A stretch of DNA of 64,000 bases from Crystallibacter permensis (GCF_025960875.1 NZ_JAODLR010000009.1:1-64000); one strand, 5' to 3'. Counted from the stretch's first letter, positions 44,362-52,786 are shown. Numbers and translations are program-made. Notes: generated by a model not told the origin, from the sequence alone.

Positions 44362-46416
44362 TTAGACTACGGTCAGCGTGATGACGGAGCCTTCGGGTAC
44401 GGACTCGTCAACGGGATCCTGCACTCGGACGGTGCCAAAGAAACCGCCCAGAATCTCGTTAATCTCGACCTCGAAACCCAGCTCCTCGAGCTGACGCCGG
44501 GCATCGTCCGCCTGCTGGCCAACGAGATTCGGAACGTGAACCATGCGCGGGCCCTTTGATAGCGTAAGCGTCACCGTATCGCCACGGATGACATTGCCTT
44601 GTGCCGGGTTCTGCGCGGCAACGTTCCCCTCGGGAATGTCCCGATGGAATTGAGCCTCGGGAGCAAATTCGACAGTCAGGCCAGCATCCTCCAGAGCAGC
44701 GGTAGCTTCGTCCCGGGACAATCCAGTGACATCGGGTACCTCAAACGGCTCTGGTCCCTTGGACACCGTCAGATCCACCGGGGTGTTTCGGCGCAGCTGC
44801 TCCTCGGCCGCAGGCTGCTGTCCGATGACCTCACCGGACGGAACCTCTTCGTCGAAAGCTTCGGTGACATCGCCGGCGGCCAGATTCGCTCTGGCCAGTT
44901 CGGCCTGGGCCTGTTCGACGGTCATTCCGGTGACGGAGGGTACGGGGAATAGCTGGGGACCTTTGGAGACGAGCAGAGTCAGCGTCTCAAACCGCCGGAT
45001 CCGCTCCGGCGCCGGCGGATCGGTTCCGATCGTAACGCCGGCTTCGAGGTCCTCGTTGAAGGCTTCCTCAATCCGGAAGTTCAAACCGTGATCCTGCAGT
45101 ATGGACTGGGCCTCGCCGGCAGGCTTGCCTGAGACTCCCGGAATTTCCACCGGTGCTCCCGGACCCAGGCCGAAGAACCAACCAGCGGTCGCGACAAGTA
45201 CCGCGAGGATTCCCAGCACGATGGCCCAGAGCAGGCCCCGCCTGCGGGGATGCCTGCGCAGGGATTGCTCGGGTCGGTGTGCCTGCTTGGACAGCTCCTT
45301 CGAGCGCGCTTTGGCCTCGCGTTTCGTCAGCGGCGTTGCCGTATCGGACACATCGGAAGAATCCGTCGCTTGCCTGTGGCCGTTTCCGGCATTCACCGCA
45401 CCCTGTGGCCGGGTCAAGGCCTGCGTGTGCTGGTACGAGGGGGCAATCACTGTGGTCCGGTTTTCGTCCTGGCCGATGACTTCGGTCGGCGGGCCTGCCG
45501 GGTTGGGCAGGCTCTGTTCATCCGGCGTGGCCGCCATGCCGGACGTACCCGCCTTCCGCAAGTCGAGATCGGCGTCGCTCAGCGTGGTGCGGATATGTCG
45601 CAGCTCGCCGAGGAGGGCGCCGGCATCGACCGGACGTTGTTCGGGGTCGGACGAAGTACACCACAGCACCAGTTCATCAAGATCCGTGGCCAGGCCGGGC
45701 ACCAGCGTGGACGGTGCGGGCACGCTGGAGTTCACATGCTGGAAGGCGACATGAATGGGAACCTCGCCGGTAAAGGGCTGCCGGCCGGTGAGCATCTCGA
45801 AGAGCATGATGCCTGCCGAGTAGATATCGCTTCGTGCATCCGCGGGCGCCCCCGTCACCAGTTCCGGCGCCAGGTACGCTACGGTTCCGATCAGGGTCCC
45901 CGTGTTCGAGGTGGTGGATACCGCACGGGCGAGCCCGAAGTCACCGATCTTGATCCGGCCATCGGAGGCCATCAGCACGTTCTCGGGCTTCACATCCCGA
46001 TGGACAAGGTCCGCTTCATGCGCGGCCGCCAGCCCCTCGATGACCGGATCCAGCAATGCCAGGGCCAGCCGCGGAACCAATGCGCCCTTGTCATTGAGGA
46101 CATCGCGCAACGTATGTCCCGGGACATATTCCATCGCCAGGTAGGCAACGTGACCGTCGAACCCTTGGTCCAGGACACCAACCACGTGGGGGTGCGAGAG
46201 CTTTGCGGCGGACTTGGCTTCACGGACGAAGCGTTCCAGGAAACTGGCGTCCTCGGACAGATGCGGATACATGATTTTCAGCGCCACATGCCGGTCCAGC
46301 CGGGTGTCGGTGGCCAGGTAGACAGTGGACATGCCTCCGCGCGCGAGGCGCGAAAGAATCAGGTATCGCCCGTCCACTGTTGCGCCGACCATTGCATCCG
46401 TAACCCGTTCCTGCAC
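44362..46416 (-). CDS. PASTA-domain Ser/Thr protein kinase (PknL-like)
   Basis: Encodes 684 aa from a GTG. The kinase domain has ATP-binding Lys47 (VALKIMY), the catalytic loop HRDVKPEN with Asp141, DFGLARAV and an APE-like APELV. A cytoplasmic linker, one membrane segment (LLWAIVLGILAVLVATAGWFF) and four extracellular PASTA repeats follow (IPGVSGKPAGEAQ, VPSVTGMTVEQAQ, VPDVTGLSRDEAT, VPNLVGQQADDAR). PASTA domains bind peptidoglycan fragments or lipid II, so it likely couples wall status to growth. Synteny next to aroG and an Rv2175c-like gene points to PknL; note that mycobacterial PknL lacks PASTA repeats, as I recall. Confidence 0.9.
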   Translation of the reverse strand: MQERVTDAMVGATVDGRYLILSRLARGGMSTVYLATDTRLDRHVALKIMYPHLSEDASFLERFVREAKSAAKLSHPHVVGVLDQGFDGHVAYLAMEYVPGHTLRDVLNDKGALVPRLALALLDPVIEGLAAAHEADLVHRDVKPENVLMASDGRIKIGDFGLARAVSTTSNTGTLIGTVAYLAPELVTGAPADARSDIYSAGIMLFEMLTGRQPFTGEVPIHVAFQHVNSSVPAPSTLVPGLATDLDELVLWCTSSDPEQRPVDAGALLGELRHIRTTLSDADLDLRKAGTSGMAATPDEQSLPNPAGPPTEVIGQDENRTTVIAPSYQHTQALTRPQGAVNAGNGHRQATDSSDVSDTATPLTKREAKARSKELSKQAHRPEQSLRRHPRRRGLLWAIVLGILAVLVATAGWFFGLGPGAPVEIPGVSGKPAGEAQSILQDHGLNFRIEEAFNEDLEAGVTIGTDPPAPERIRRFETLTLLVSKGPQLFPVPSVTGMTVEQAQAELARANLAAGDVTEAFDEEVPSGEVIGQQPAAEEQLRRNTPVDLTVSKGPEPFEVPDVTGLSRDEATAALEDAGLTVEFAPEAQFHRDIPEGNVAAQNPAQGNVIRGDTVTLTLSKGPRMVHVPNLVGQQADDARRQLEELGFEVEINEILGGFFGTVRVQDPVDESVPEGSVITLTVV

Positions 46417-46428
46417 TCTTCGATCCTA
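46417..46428 (-). promoter_or_regulatory. Candidate -10 of a leaderless kinase transcript
   Basis: On the minus strand TAGGAT (46428-46423) is followed by 6 nt and the GTG at 46416. It lies just after the terminator of the LysM gene, so the kinase probably has its own transcript. Confidence 0.5.
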
Positions 46429-46438
46429 AGTCCTAACG

Positions 46439-46478
46439 CGGCGAGGGTCCGGATCAACACAGATCCGGACCCTCGCCG
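46439..46478 (-). terminator. Terminator after the LysM transglycosylase gene
   Basis: A perfect 17-bp stem (46439-46455 with 46462-46478) closes a 6-nt loop, 38 nt past the LysM gene stop on the minus strand and upstream of the kinase start. Confidence 0.8.
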
Positions 46479-46515
46479 CTGCCGCTGACGCCCTTGGCGC
46501 ACCCGCGTACTGCTG

Positions 46516-48072
46516 CTAGAAATTCTTCATATGCGCCTTGATGGCCTTCACATACGTCTTGGTGTCGTCGAACATGCCGTGGGTCTTGACCGAGTACTGG
46601 CCCTGGTAATACGACGCAATCGCGTCGTCGAGATCGTCGCTGGTGCGCACGAGCGAGCGGATGATGGCTACGCCGGCAGTGGCGTTGTCGTAGGGATCCA
46701 GCAGGTTCAGTTTCCGGCCAACCAGATCCGAAGCCCAATCGCCCGAGGTCGGGATCACCTGCATGGCGCCAATGGCGTTGGCAGGGGAGACCGCGGTCTG
46801 CTGGAAGCCGGATTCCTGATAGGCATGGGCCAACGCAAGAGCCGGATCAACGCCCATGCTGCTTGCCGTGTCCGCAATGATGGCCTTCATCTGCGACTGG
46901 CTGGGCTGCGGGGTCGACAGCAGCAACCGCTTGTTCTCGTTGGCCTTCGCGACCACTGCCTGCGGGTACGAGTAATGGAGGAAGGTGCTCGGCACCAAGG
47001 GTTCTGCCGTTGCCGCGTTTACCTCCGGTTGGCTGCTGCCGGAAGCGGATACCTTGATCTTCTGGCCCGGATAGATGACCGACGTCGATTTCAGCCCGCT
47101 CGACTGAAGAAGCTTGCTCAGCGTGATGTTGTGCTTGATCGCAATGCCGTAGAGCGTATCGCCGGCCTTGACGGTGTAGGAGGAGCCGGAGCCCGAGGCC
47201 GCTGTCGATGAGGTCTTGGCGGGCTGCACTGAGGCAGCTGAACCGGCGACCTTGATCTTCTGGCCCGGATAGATCGTGGAAGTGGCCTTGAGCCCGTTGA
47301 GCGAGAGGATCTTGCTTAGGCCCATGCTGTGGCGGGCGGCAATCCCGGACAGGGTGTCGCCTGATTTGACGGTGTAGGACCCGCCGGAGTTCGACGACGT
47401 CTTTGTCGATGAGGTCGTCGCTGTCGGCGTCGAGGATGCAGCCGAGCCGCTGACCTTGATCTTCTGGCCCGGGTAAATGATGGAGCTGGCCTTGAGCCCG
47501 TTGAGCGAGAGGATCTTGCTCAGGCCCATGCTGTGGCGGACGGCAATCCCGGACAGAGTGTCGCCTGATTTGACAGTGTAGGACCCGCCGGAGGACGAGG
47601 AGGAGCCCGATGATGACGTGGTGGCCGAGCCGGAGGAAGCGCTGCCCGAGAGCTTGATCTTCTGGCCCGGGTAGATGGTCGAACTGGGCTTCAAGCCGTT
47701 GAGGCTGAGGACTTTCGAAGTTCCCAGTCCGTAGCGAGCAGCGATGCCACTGATCGTCTCGCCCGACTTGACCGTGTGGGCTGACGGAGTCGGCTTCAGC
47801 GCCGGACGCAGGGTGGACGGAAGCTGGAGGGCGACATCTGAAGCCGGAACCAATTTGGACGGCAGCACCGGGAGGTCCGGGCCGGCCAGCTTGGGCTGCA
47901 GTGCCATGCGGGGAGCCTGCTCCGCTGCTTGGGCCGGAAGCGCAAAAGCAGCGGAGGAAAGTACGACGGCGGGAATCGCCGCGGTGGCCGCGGCGGTCAG
48001 CAGCTTGCGGGAAGGCTGGGCTGCAGTCCGTCCCTGGGCGCGGCTGCTGGAGAACGGGCGCTGGTCAGTCAT
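46516..48072 (-). CDS. Secreted LysM-repeat lytic transglycosylase-like protein
   Basis: Encodes 518 aa from the ATG at 48072; GAGGA lies 6 nt upstream, while the ATG at 48078 touches that site. A Sec signal peptide ends near ALPAQA-A (~residue 50). Four LysM domains follow (HTVKSGETISGIAARYG, two YTVKSGDTLSGIA units, YTVKAGDTLYGIA), each ending YPGQKIK and joined by Ser/Thr-rich linkers. The C-terminal ~130 residues are an SLT-type lysozyme-like domain with catalytic Glu in AHAYQESGFQQTAVSPANAIGAMQV. LysM binds peptidoglycan glycan strands; the SLT domain cleaves them. It lies between the kinase and its DNA-binding neighbour. Confidence 0.88.
   Translation of the reverse strand: MTDQRPFSSSRAQGRTAAQPSRKLLTAAATAAIPAVVLSSAAFALPAQAAEQAPRMALQPKLAGPDLPVLPSKLVPASDVALQLPSTLRPALKPTPSAHTVKSGETISGIAARYGLGTSKVLSLNGLKPSSTIYPGQKIKLSGSASSGSATTSSSGSSSSSGGSYTVKSGDTLSGIAVRHSMGLSKILSLNGLKASSIIYPGQKIKVSGSAASSTPTATTSSTKTSSNSGGSYTVKSGDTLSGIAARHSMGLSKILSLNGLKATSTIYPGQKIKVAGSAASVQPAKTSSTAASGSGSSYTVKAGDTLYGIAIKHNITLSKLLQSSGLKSTSVIYPGQKIKVSASGSSQPEVNAATAEPLVPSTFLHYSYPQAVVAKANENKRLLLSTPQPSQSQMKAIIADTASSMGVDPALALAHAYQESGFQQTAVSPANAIGAMQVIPTSGDWASDLVGRKLNLLDPYDNATAGVAIIRSLVRTSDDLDDAIASYYQGQYSVKTHGMFDDTKTYVKAIKAHMKNF
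47249..47594 (-). repeat. Near-identical LysM-coding repeats 2 and 3
   Basis: Two ~140-bp copies (47249-47390 and 47453-47594) are almost identical in DNA and sit 204 bp (68 codons) apart, showing a recent internal duplication of LysM plus linker. LysM 1 and 4 are more diverged. Confidence 0.85.
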
Positions 48073-48290
48073 GGACATTCCTCATCAGTGGTCAGCGGCA
48101 TATGCCGTAGGCCCGTAGGCTGTTGAACGAGTTGCGAGTGTTTCAGTTGTTATCAAAGTGAAACTTGTGACTTGAGTGAATCTACACTAATTCCGCATAA
48201 CACAAAAGCGAAATTTGGAGCATGGATATCCGGGGCGGCGTGTCGAGTTCGGAAGTGGTTTGAAAGGCCCGCTCATGGCACGCTTATTAC

Positions 48291-48644
48291 GTGAGTGAAC
48301 TCGAAGAATTAATTACCGAATGGTTGCCGTTGCCCGATGTGGCCGAACGTCTCGACGTGTCAATCAAGAAGGTCCACAGCCTTATTGATGAAGGAGCCGT
48401 GATTGCTGTTCGGGTCGGGGAGCGGAATATCCGGTCCGTTCCAGCCGCATTCATTGTTGAAGACCAGATCCTTGACAGCCTTAAGGGAACAATTGCTGTT
48501 CTTGGGGATTCAGGCTTTGGCGACGAGGAAATACTGCGCTGGCTCTTTACCGCCGATGAAACACTCCCGGGCCGCCCGATCGACGCGCTCCGGGAGGGCC
48601 GCAAGACCGAGATCCGGCGCCGCGCCCAGGCCCTCGCCTGGTAG
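48291..48644 (+). CDS. Rv2175c-family DNA-binding protein
   Basis: Encodes 117 aa from a GTG. A winged helix-turn-helix (WLPLPDVAERLDVSIKKVHSLIDEGAVIAVRVGERNIRSVPAAFI) is followed by the family C-terminal domain (LKGTIAVLGDSGFGDEEILRWLFTADETLPGRPIDALREGRKTEIRRRAQALAW). In mycobacteria Rv2175c is phosphorylated by PknL in its N-terminal tail, which abolishes DNA binding. The present protein lacks most of that tail, though Thr9 precedes the HTH. The same kinase neighbourhood is kept here. The 218-nt upstream gap is shared with the divergent LysM gene. Confidence 0.85.
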   Translation: MSELEELITEWLPLPDVAERLDVSIKKVHSLIDEGAVIAVRVGERNIRSVPAAFIVEDQILDSLKGTIAVLGDSGFGDEEILRWLFTADETLPGRPIDALREGRKTEIRRRAQALAW

Positions 48645-48713
48645 GGCTCTCTTGGGCGCGCACCGGCCGGCCTCGTAGCTGGGCCGGCACCCTCTAACAG
48701 ACGTAATTTTGAA

Positions 48714-49817
48714 CTAGGCGGTCCGCCGCACCGCGCGGTCGGCGAGGTGTTGCAGGGCCTCGCCGACAACGGAGTCCACAGCCAGCAGTTCCAAGGCCTC
48801 AAAAGCAGCAGCGCTGCGTTCGGCAATCATCGCTTCAACTGCTCCGAGGGCTCCCGACTGTTCGATGATCCCGCGGAGCCCGTCGATTTCCGCTCCCGTG
48901 AGAGCCGGTGAACCCAGATGCTTTTCGAGATAGGCACGCTCCGAAGCGCTGCAGTTGTTGAGCGTCAATCCGATCAATACGGTCCGCTTGCCTTCGCGCA
49001 GATCGTCGCCGGCGGGCTTGCCTGTTGTTTCAGGGTCTCCGAAGACGCCAAGGACGTCATCGCGGATCTGGAACGCTTCTCCCAACGGGAGTCCGAATGC
49101 GGAATAACGGCTGATCAGTTCCGAGTCGCCTCCGGCTAAGGCGCCACCCAGGCAGAGCGGATGCTCCGTTGAATACTTGGCGGACTTATAACGAAGAATC
49201 TTCAGCGCCCGGTCAACCGCCTGCTCCGGTGGCCGGCCGGGGCCGGCTACTTCTTCAAGTACATCCAGGTACTGTCCGGCCATCACCTCGGCACGCATTC
49301 TATTGAAGATCTTCCGGGCCTTTGTTCCGGAGGCGCCCTCCGAACCGATCCCGGCGAAGACTTCTTCGCTGAAGGACAAACAGAGGTCGCCCGCGAGGAT
49401 AGCGGCGGCCTCGCCGTAGCGTTCGGCGTCCAGGGACCACCCGCGTTGACGATGCCGGAGTTCAAAGCCACGGTGTACGCTCGGTTTTCCCCTCCTGGTA
49501 TCCGAACGGTCAATGATGTCGTCATGGATCAGTGCCGCAGCCTGGAAAAGTTCAATGGCGATACCCGCTTGAACAGCCTGTCCGGCCAACTCGGCGCCGC
49601 CGGCTCCGCGCCATCCCCAGTAGGCGAGCAAAGCACGCAACCGTTTTCCGCCGTCAGCCAGAGCCGCCACGGCATCTATCAGCTCAGCGGCGTCCTCGGA
49701 GATCTCCTGTAACTGCGCGCGTTGTTCACCGAGGAACTCCTGTAACCCGGAGACGAGGCTGATCTGGAATTTCTCCTGCTCCGCTGTCGAACGGTTTCTG
49801 TTGACAGATGTCTCCAT
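48714..49817 (-). CDS. Polyprenyl diphosphate synthase (geranylgeranyl/farnesyl type)
   Basis: Encodes 367 aa of the trans-isoprenyl diphosphate synthase family. The first Asp-rich motif is HDDIIDRSDTRRGKP and the second is FQIRDDVLGVFGDPETTGKP; GGKRLRALLAYW carries the IPP-binding Lys/Arg. It makes C15-C20 or longer prenyl chains, e.g. for carotenoids, quinones or bactoprenol. Position resembles idsA2 (Rv2173). The ATG at 49817 is chosen by family length; a longer frame to 49916 would begin with unrelated residues. Confidence 0.88.
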   Translation of the reverse strand: METSVNRNRSTAEQEKFQISLVSGLQEFLGEQRAQLQEISEDAAELIDAVAALADGGKRLRALLAYWGWRGAGGAELAGQAVQAGIAIELFQAAALIHDDIIDRSDTRRGKPSVHRGFELRHRQRGWSLDAERYGEAAAILAGDLCLSFSEEVFAGIGSEGASGTKARKIFNRMRAEVMAGQYLDVLEEVAGPGRPPEQAVDRALKILRYKSAKYSTEHPLCLGGALAGGDSELISRYSAFGLPLGEAFQIRDDVLGVFGDPETTGKPAGDDLREGKRTVLIGLTLNNCSASERAYLEKHLGSPALTGAEIDGLRGIIEQSGALGAVEAMIAERSAAAFEALELLAVDSVVGEALQHLADRAVRRTA

Positions 49818-49945
49818 GTTCACCGGCTTTCCACAGAAAGGGGTGATCCGGGCCGGTGATATTGCAGCAAGACATACTCCTCGACGGGCAGGCGGGTACC
49901 TGACCAGTCTAGCCACGGTGGAACGCCGTCAGGCCCAGCGGAACT

Positions 49946-49957
49946 TACCATTGAGAG
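49946..49957 (+). promoter_or_regulatory. Candidate -10 of a leaderless dinB transcript
   Basis: TACCAT at 49946-49951 is followed by 6 nt and the GTG at 49958. GAGAGG overlaps the spacer, so a ribosome site on a longer mRNA is also possible. No LexA-type box is visible nearby. Confidence 0.45.
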
Positions 49958-51259
49958 GTGAGCGAGGCACGGCAGCAGAACTGCACCATCATGCATGTCG
50001 ACATGGACGCGTTTTTCGTCGCTGTCGAACTCCTTGAGCGTCCGGATCTGGTCGGCCGGCCGGTGATTGTCGGATCGCCATCGGGAAGGTCGGTTGTACT
50101 CTCAGCTTCGTATGAAGCCAGGGAACACGGCGTTCGGTCCGCAATGCCGATGTCGCGTGCCCAGCGCTTGAGCCCACATGCCGTCATTATCGAACCGCAT
50201 CAGTACAAGTACCACCGGATGTCCGAAAAGGTCATGGAAATCTTCCGGAACATCACCCCCGAAGTTGAGCAACTGAGTGTGGACGAAGCATTTCTTGACG
50301 TCAGTGGTTCGATTCGCAGACTGGGCCAACCACTGGAGATCGGCGCGCTCATCCGGCAGACCATCCGGTCGGAGTTGGGAATCACCGCCACGGTTGGGAT
50401 TGCCTCGAGCAAGTTTGTGGCGAAGATCGCCTCCACTCATGCCAAGCCTGATGGTTTGCTGCTGATTCCGCAGGAACGCACGGTCGAGTTTCTGCACACG
50501 CTACCCGTGGGGGCACTGTGGGGAGTGGGGGCGAAAACCGGCGACATTCTGGCCAGGCTCGGCATCCATACGGTCGCGGACCTGGCCCACACACCCCAAC
50601 AGACACTGCGTCGGATTCTTGGCACGACCGGTGACCACGTGTACCGGCTGGCCTGGGGGATCGACGACCGGAAAGTGACGCCGGAAAGGCTGGAGAAGAG
50701 TGTCGGTGCCGAGGAGACTTTTGCCACCGATGTCTCGGACACTGTGCAGCTGCAGCGCGAACTGCTGCGTCTTGCGCACCGTACCGCTGTACGGCTCAGG
50801 GCGTCCGGAATGCAATGCAGGGGAGTGGCGCTGAAACTTCGCTACGCGGACTTCACTACCTTGAGCAGGTCCCGGCGCCTTGCGGAGCCCGCCGACAGCG
50901 CCCACCAGCTGTATGCGGCGGCTGTGGCACAGCTCGCAGGCCTGGGTGAGCGGCCGATGCCTGTTCGGCTGATAGGCCTGCGTGCAGAACAGCTGGAGCC
51001 ATCGGCCGGCGCGGGGCAGCAGCTGACCATTGACGGCACCGAGGATAACTGGCGGACCGCTGAGGAGGCCCTGGACAAAGTGAATTTGAAGTTCGGCCGT
51101 GGCGGAGTCATGCCGGCCGCCCTGTTGCCACCAGCCCAAAGGGGCGCCAGCCCTGGCAGGAATCAAGTTTCGACGGGCGGTACGAGCGGCGAAGCGGGGC
51201 TTGCAGAGGGCGGCCGGCCGCACGCGGAGACGGGCCGGAAGGACGACAGGACCGGATAA
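49958..51259 (+). CDS. dinB: DNA polymerase IV (Y-family)
   Basis: Encodes 433 aa. Catalytic acidic residues lie in IMHVDMDAFFVAVE and SVDEAFLDVSG. Thumb/HhH segments (VGALWGVGAKTGDILARLGIHTVADLA) and a little-finger domain (RLAHRTAVRLRASGMQCRGVALKLRYADFTTLSRSRRL) follow. It performs error-prone translesion synthesis. The C-terminal ~50 residues are a disordered Gly/Arg-rich tail with no clear beta-clamp motif at the end. It is divergent from the prenyl synthase gene. Confidence 0.93.
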   Translation: MSEARQQNCTIMHVDMDAFFVAVELLERPDLVGRPVIVGSPSGRSVVLSASYEAREHGVRSAMPMSRAQRLSPHAVIIEPHQYKYHRMSEKVMEIFRNITPEVEQLSVDEAFLDVSGSIRRLGQPLEIGALIRQTIRSELGITATVGIASSKFVAKIASTHAKPDGLLLIPQERTVEFLHTLPVGALWGVGAKTGDILARLGIHTVADLAHTPQQTLRRILGTTGDHVYRLAWGIDDRKVTPERLEKSVGAEETFATDVSDTVQLQRELLRLAHRTAVRLRASGMQCRGVALKLRYADFTTLSRSRRLAEPADSAHQLYAAAVAQLAGLGERPMPVRLIGLRAEQLEPSAGAGQQLTIDGTEDNWRTAEEALDKVNLKFGRGGVMPAALLPPAQRGASPGRNQVSTGGTSGEAGLAEGGRPHAETGRKDDRTG

Positions 51260-51438
51260 ACCGTCATGAGCGCTGGATGAGCCGTCAATAAGGACATGCA
51301 GCTTTCGAATGGGCCGTTTGCAATCTATCCTTAGTAGTAAGGAAATGAAGTTTTTACGGGAAGTTCGAGGAACTCTTTTCCCAGCACGTCCGTTTCATAG
51401 GTACGCGGACTACGGGGGACAGGAAGAAGGAGGTTCAG

Positions 51439-51819
51439 ATGCCACTCTCAGAGCATGAACAGCGGCTGCTGGATCAGCTGGAGCAGCAACTGCATGCTGA
51501 TGACCCCAAATTTGCCAGCCACATGGAGTCGGCCTCGGGCCGGTCGCTGTCAACGAGGCACATTGTTGTCGGCTCGTTGATCGCGGTGGTGGGCATTCTG
51601 GTGCTGTTGATTGGTATCTCCAACCAAATCATTGCCTTGGGTGTTCTGGGATTCATTGTGATGGGGGCCGGGGTTTACTGGGCTACCAGCAAACGGTCAG
51701 GAGGAGGCAAAGATGCTTCGTCCGCAGCCGGCAAGTCTTCTCCGCCATCCAAGGGAGGGTTTATGTCCAACCTGGAGAATCGGTGGGACGAACGCCGCCA
51801 GGGTGAGGACCGCCAATGA
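51439..51819 (+). CDS. DUF3040 membrane protein
   Basis: Encodes 126 aa. The N-terminus MPLSEHEQRLLDQLEQQLHAD is the DUF3040 signature. Two membrane segments follow (HIVVGSLIAVVGILVLLIGI and IIALGVLGFIVMGAGVYW). The C-terminal ~50 residues are charged and cytoplasmic. AAGGAGG precedes the ATG. This family lies near mraZ in many actinobacteria (Rv2169c), hinting at a wall or division link; function unknown. Upstream is a TCCTTA-GTAG-TAAGGA inverted repeat (51328-51343). Confidence 0.88.
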   Translation: MPLSEHEQRLLDQLEQQLHADDPKFASHMESASGRSLSTRHIVVGSLIAVVGILVLLIGISNQIIALGVLGFIVMGAGVYWATSKRSGGGKDASSAAGKSSPPSKGGFMSNLENRWDERRQGEDRQ

Positions 51820-51899
51820 CCACATCGCTATGAGGACCACTTAGCCAGCCAGCCTCCTCGCTCCACTTTCCTCCACGCGGCGGAAACCAGAGCTAAAAG

Positions 51900-51931
51900 A
51901 AAGACCCGTCCAGGACGGGTCTTTTCTTATT
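51900..51931 (+). terminator. Terminator after the DUF3040 gene
   Basis: An 11-bp stem (51900-51910 with 51914-51924, 3-nt loop) is followed by TCTTATTT. The upstream A-rich side also makes it plausible in the reverse direction. Confidence 0.85.
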
Positions 51932-52058
51932 TAACGGCTTCTGGCCGCTCCCGCGTACTAACCTGGGCCAATTCCCTCCACCTTCCGCCACCTACTCCAT
52001 TTCCTGATCTGGCGCGGAATACAGTCGACGTGAAATACCCTTATCCCCGCTTTATGTG

Positions 52059-52110
52059 TTGACTGTGGTGAATTGTGGAGTAAAGTGGAGGACATCAGAG
52101 GGTAGTGGTG
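52059..52110 (+). promoter_or_regulatory. mraZ promoter with phased GTGG operator boxes
   Basis: TTGACT (52059-52064) and TAAAGT (52081-52086) form a promoter with 16-bp spacing. GTGG boxes start at 52065, 52075 and 52085, exactly 10 bp apart, covering the spacer and -10; a fourth GTGGTG at 52105 keeps the phase with one slot missing. MraZ binds repeated G-rich boxes upstream of its own operon in other bacteria, so this is a likely autoregulatory operator. Confidence 0.7.
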
Positions 52111-52154
52111 AACGTAGGAGGTTGACTAACTCCTTTATCGGCAAGGCGGTGGCG

Positions 52155-52586
52155 ATGTTCCTCGGAACACATACGCCGCGGCTGGACGAAAAGGGGCGGT
52201 TGATTCTCCCGGCCAAGTTCCGTGAGGAACTGTCCGACGGACTCGTGCTCACACGGGGACAAGAGCGTTGCATCTACGTCTTCAGTCAGCGGGAATTCGA
52301 ACGGGTGCATGAAGAAATGCGCAAGGCACCCATATCGTCACGGCAAGCCCGTGACTACGCTCGGGTTTTCCTGTCCGGAGCCTCTGACGAGGTACCTGAT
52401 AAGCAAGGCCGGGTTACGATTCCGTCCGCGCTTCGTGCTTATGCAGGCCTGGACCGGGAACTCGCCGTTATCGGCGCCGGAGCGCGTGCAGAAATCTGGG
52501 ACGCGCAGGCTTGGAACGAGTACCTGACGGAGAAGGAAGCCGCCTTCTCCGAAACAGATGAAGATGCAATACCTGGAATCTTCTGA
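52155..52586 (+). CDS. mraZ: Transcriptional regulator MraZ
   Basis: Encodes 143 aa, the usual length. Two SpoVT/AbrB-like (MraZ) repeats are visible: [23 protein letters not shown] and [23 protein letters not shown]. It forms a ring-shaped oligomer that binds the mraZ promoter and represses the division/cell-wall cluster. The ATG at 52155 is chosen by the conserved N-terminus; the frame from 52056 would start inside the operator. It opens the dcw cluster. Confidence 0.95.
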   Translation: MFLGTHTPRLDEKGRLILPAKFREELSDGLVLTRGQERCIYVFSQREFERVHEEMRKAPISSRQARDYARVFLSGASDEVPDKQGRVTIPSALRAYAGLDRELAVIGAGARAEIWDAQAWNEYLTEKEAAFSETDEDAIPGIF

Positions 52587-52613
52587 CCTAGGTCGGAAAC
52601 AGCACTACCGCCG

Positions 52614-52717
52614 GATTCTTGAATGAGATCTCCAGCCGCCCAGCACGACCACCTGAATCACCTTCCCCGGAATCAGGCGGAGAGGCTAGGCGCGGATGGG
52701 GATCTGGTCCAAGAATC
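52614..52717 (+). ncRNA. Structured leader between mraZ and rsmH (possible mraW RNA motif)
   Basis: The outer stem is 8 bp (GATTCTTG 52614-52621 with CAAGAATC 52710-52717). A symmetric 4x4 internal loop follows, then a second 8-bp stem (AGATCTCC 52626-52633 with GGGGATCT 52698-52705, one G-U pair). AGCC/GGCT (52634-52637 with 52684-52687) and an inner hairpin (52649-52656 with 52673-52680, one mismatch) continue inward. A conserved mraW RNA motif upstream of mraW/rsmH has been described in actinobacteria; I cannot compare with its consensus here. It ends 69 nt before the rsmH ATG. Confidence 0.5.
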
Positions 52718-52786
52718 AATCGGTTTAAAGGACTTGCAGGAAACAGAAGAACCCAAGCAACAAAAACAATCGGAGGAGCAGGCTGG

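Larger units (their letters stand above)
51820..52154. other. Intergenic region between the DUF3040 gene and mraZ
   Basis: This 335-nt stretch holds a Rho-independent terminator near 51900-51931 and the mraZ promoter with its GTGG boxes near 52059-52110. Nothing else is supported between them. Confidence 0.7.

Noticed and set aside
48073-48290. c-di-AMP (ydaO-type) riboswitch upstream of the LysM hydrolase gene
   Set aside because: Such riboswitches often precede actinobacterial wall hydrolases, but this 218-nt AT-richer gap lacks recognisable conserved segments and is shared with a divergent promoter. Only a 6-bp inverted repeat (48140-48145/48159-48164) is seen.
49780-49957. LexA/SOS box at dinB
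   Set aside because: A CGAAC half-site occurs near 49788 but has no matching GTTCG partner at the right spacing.
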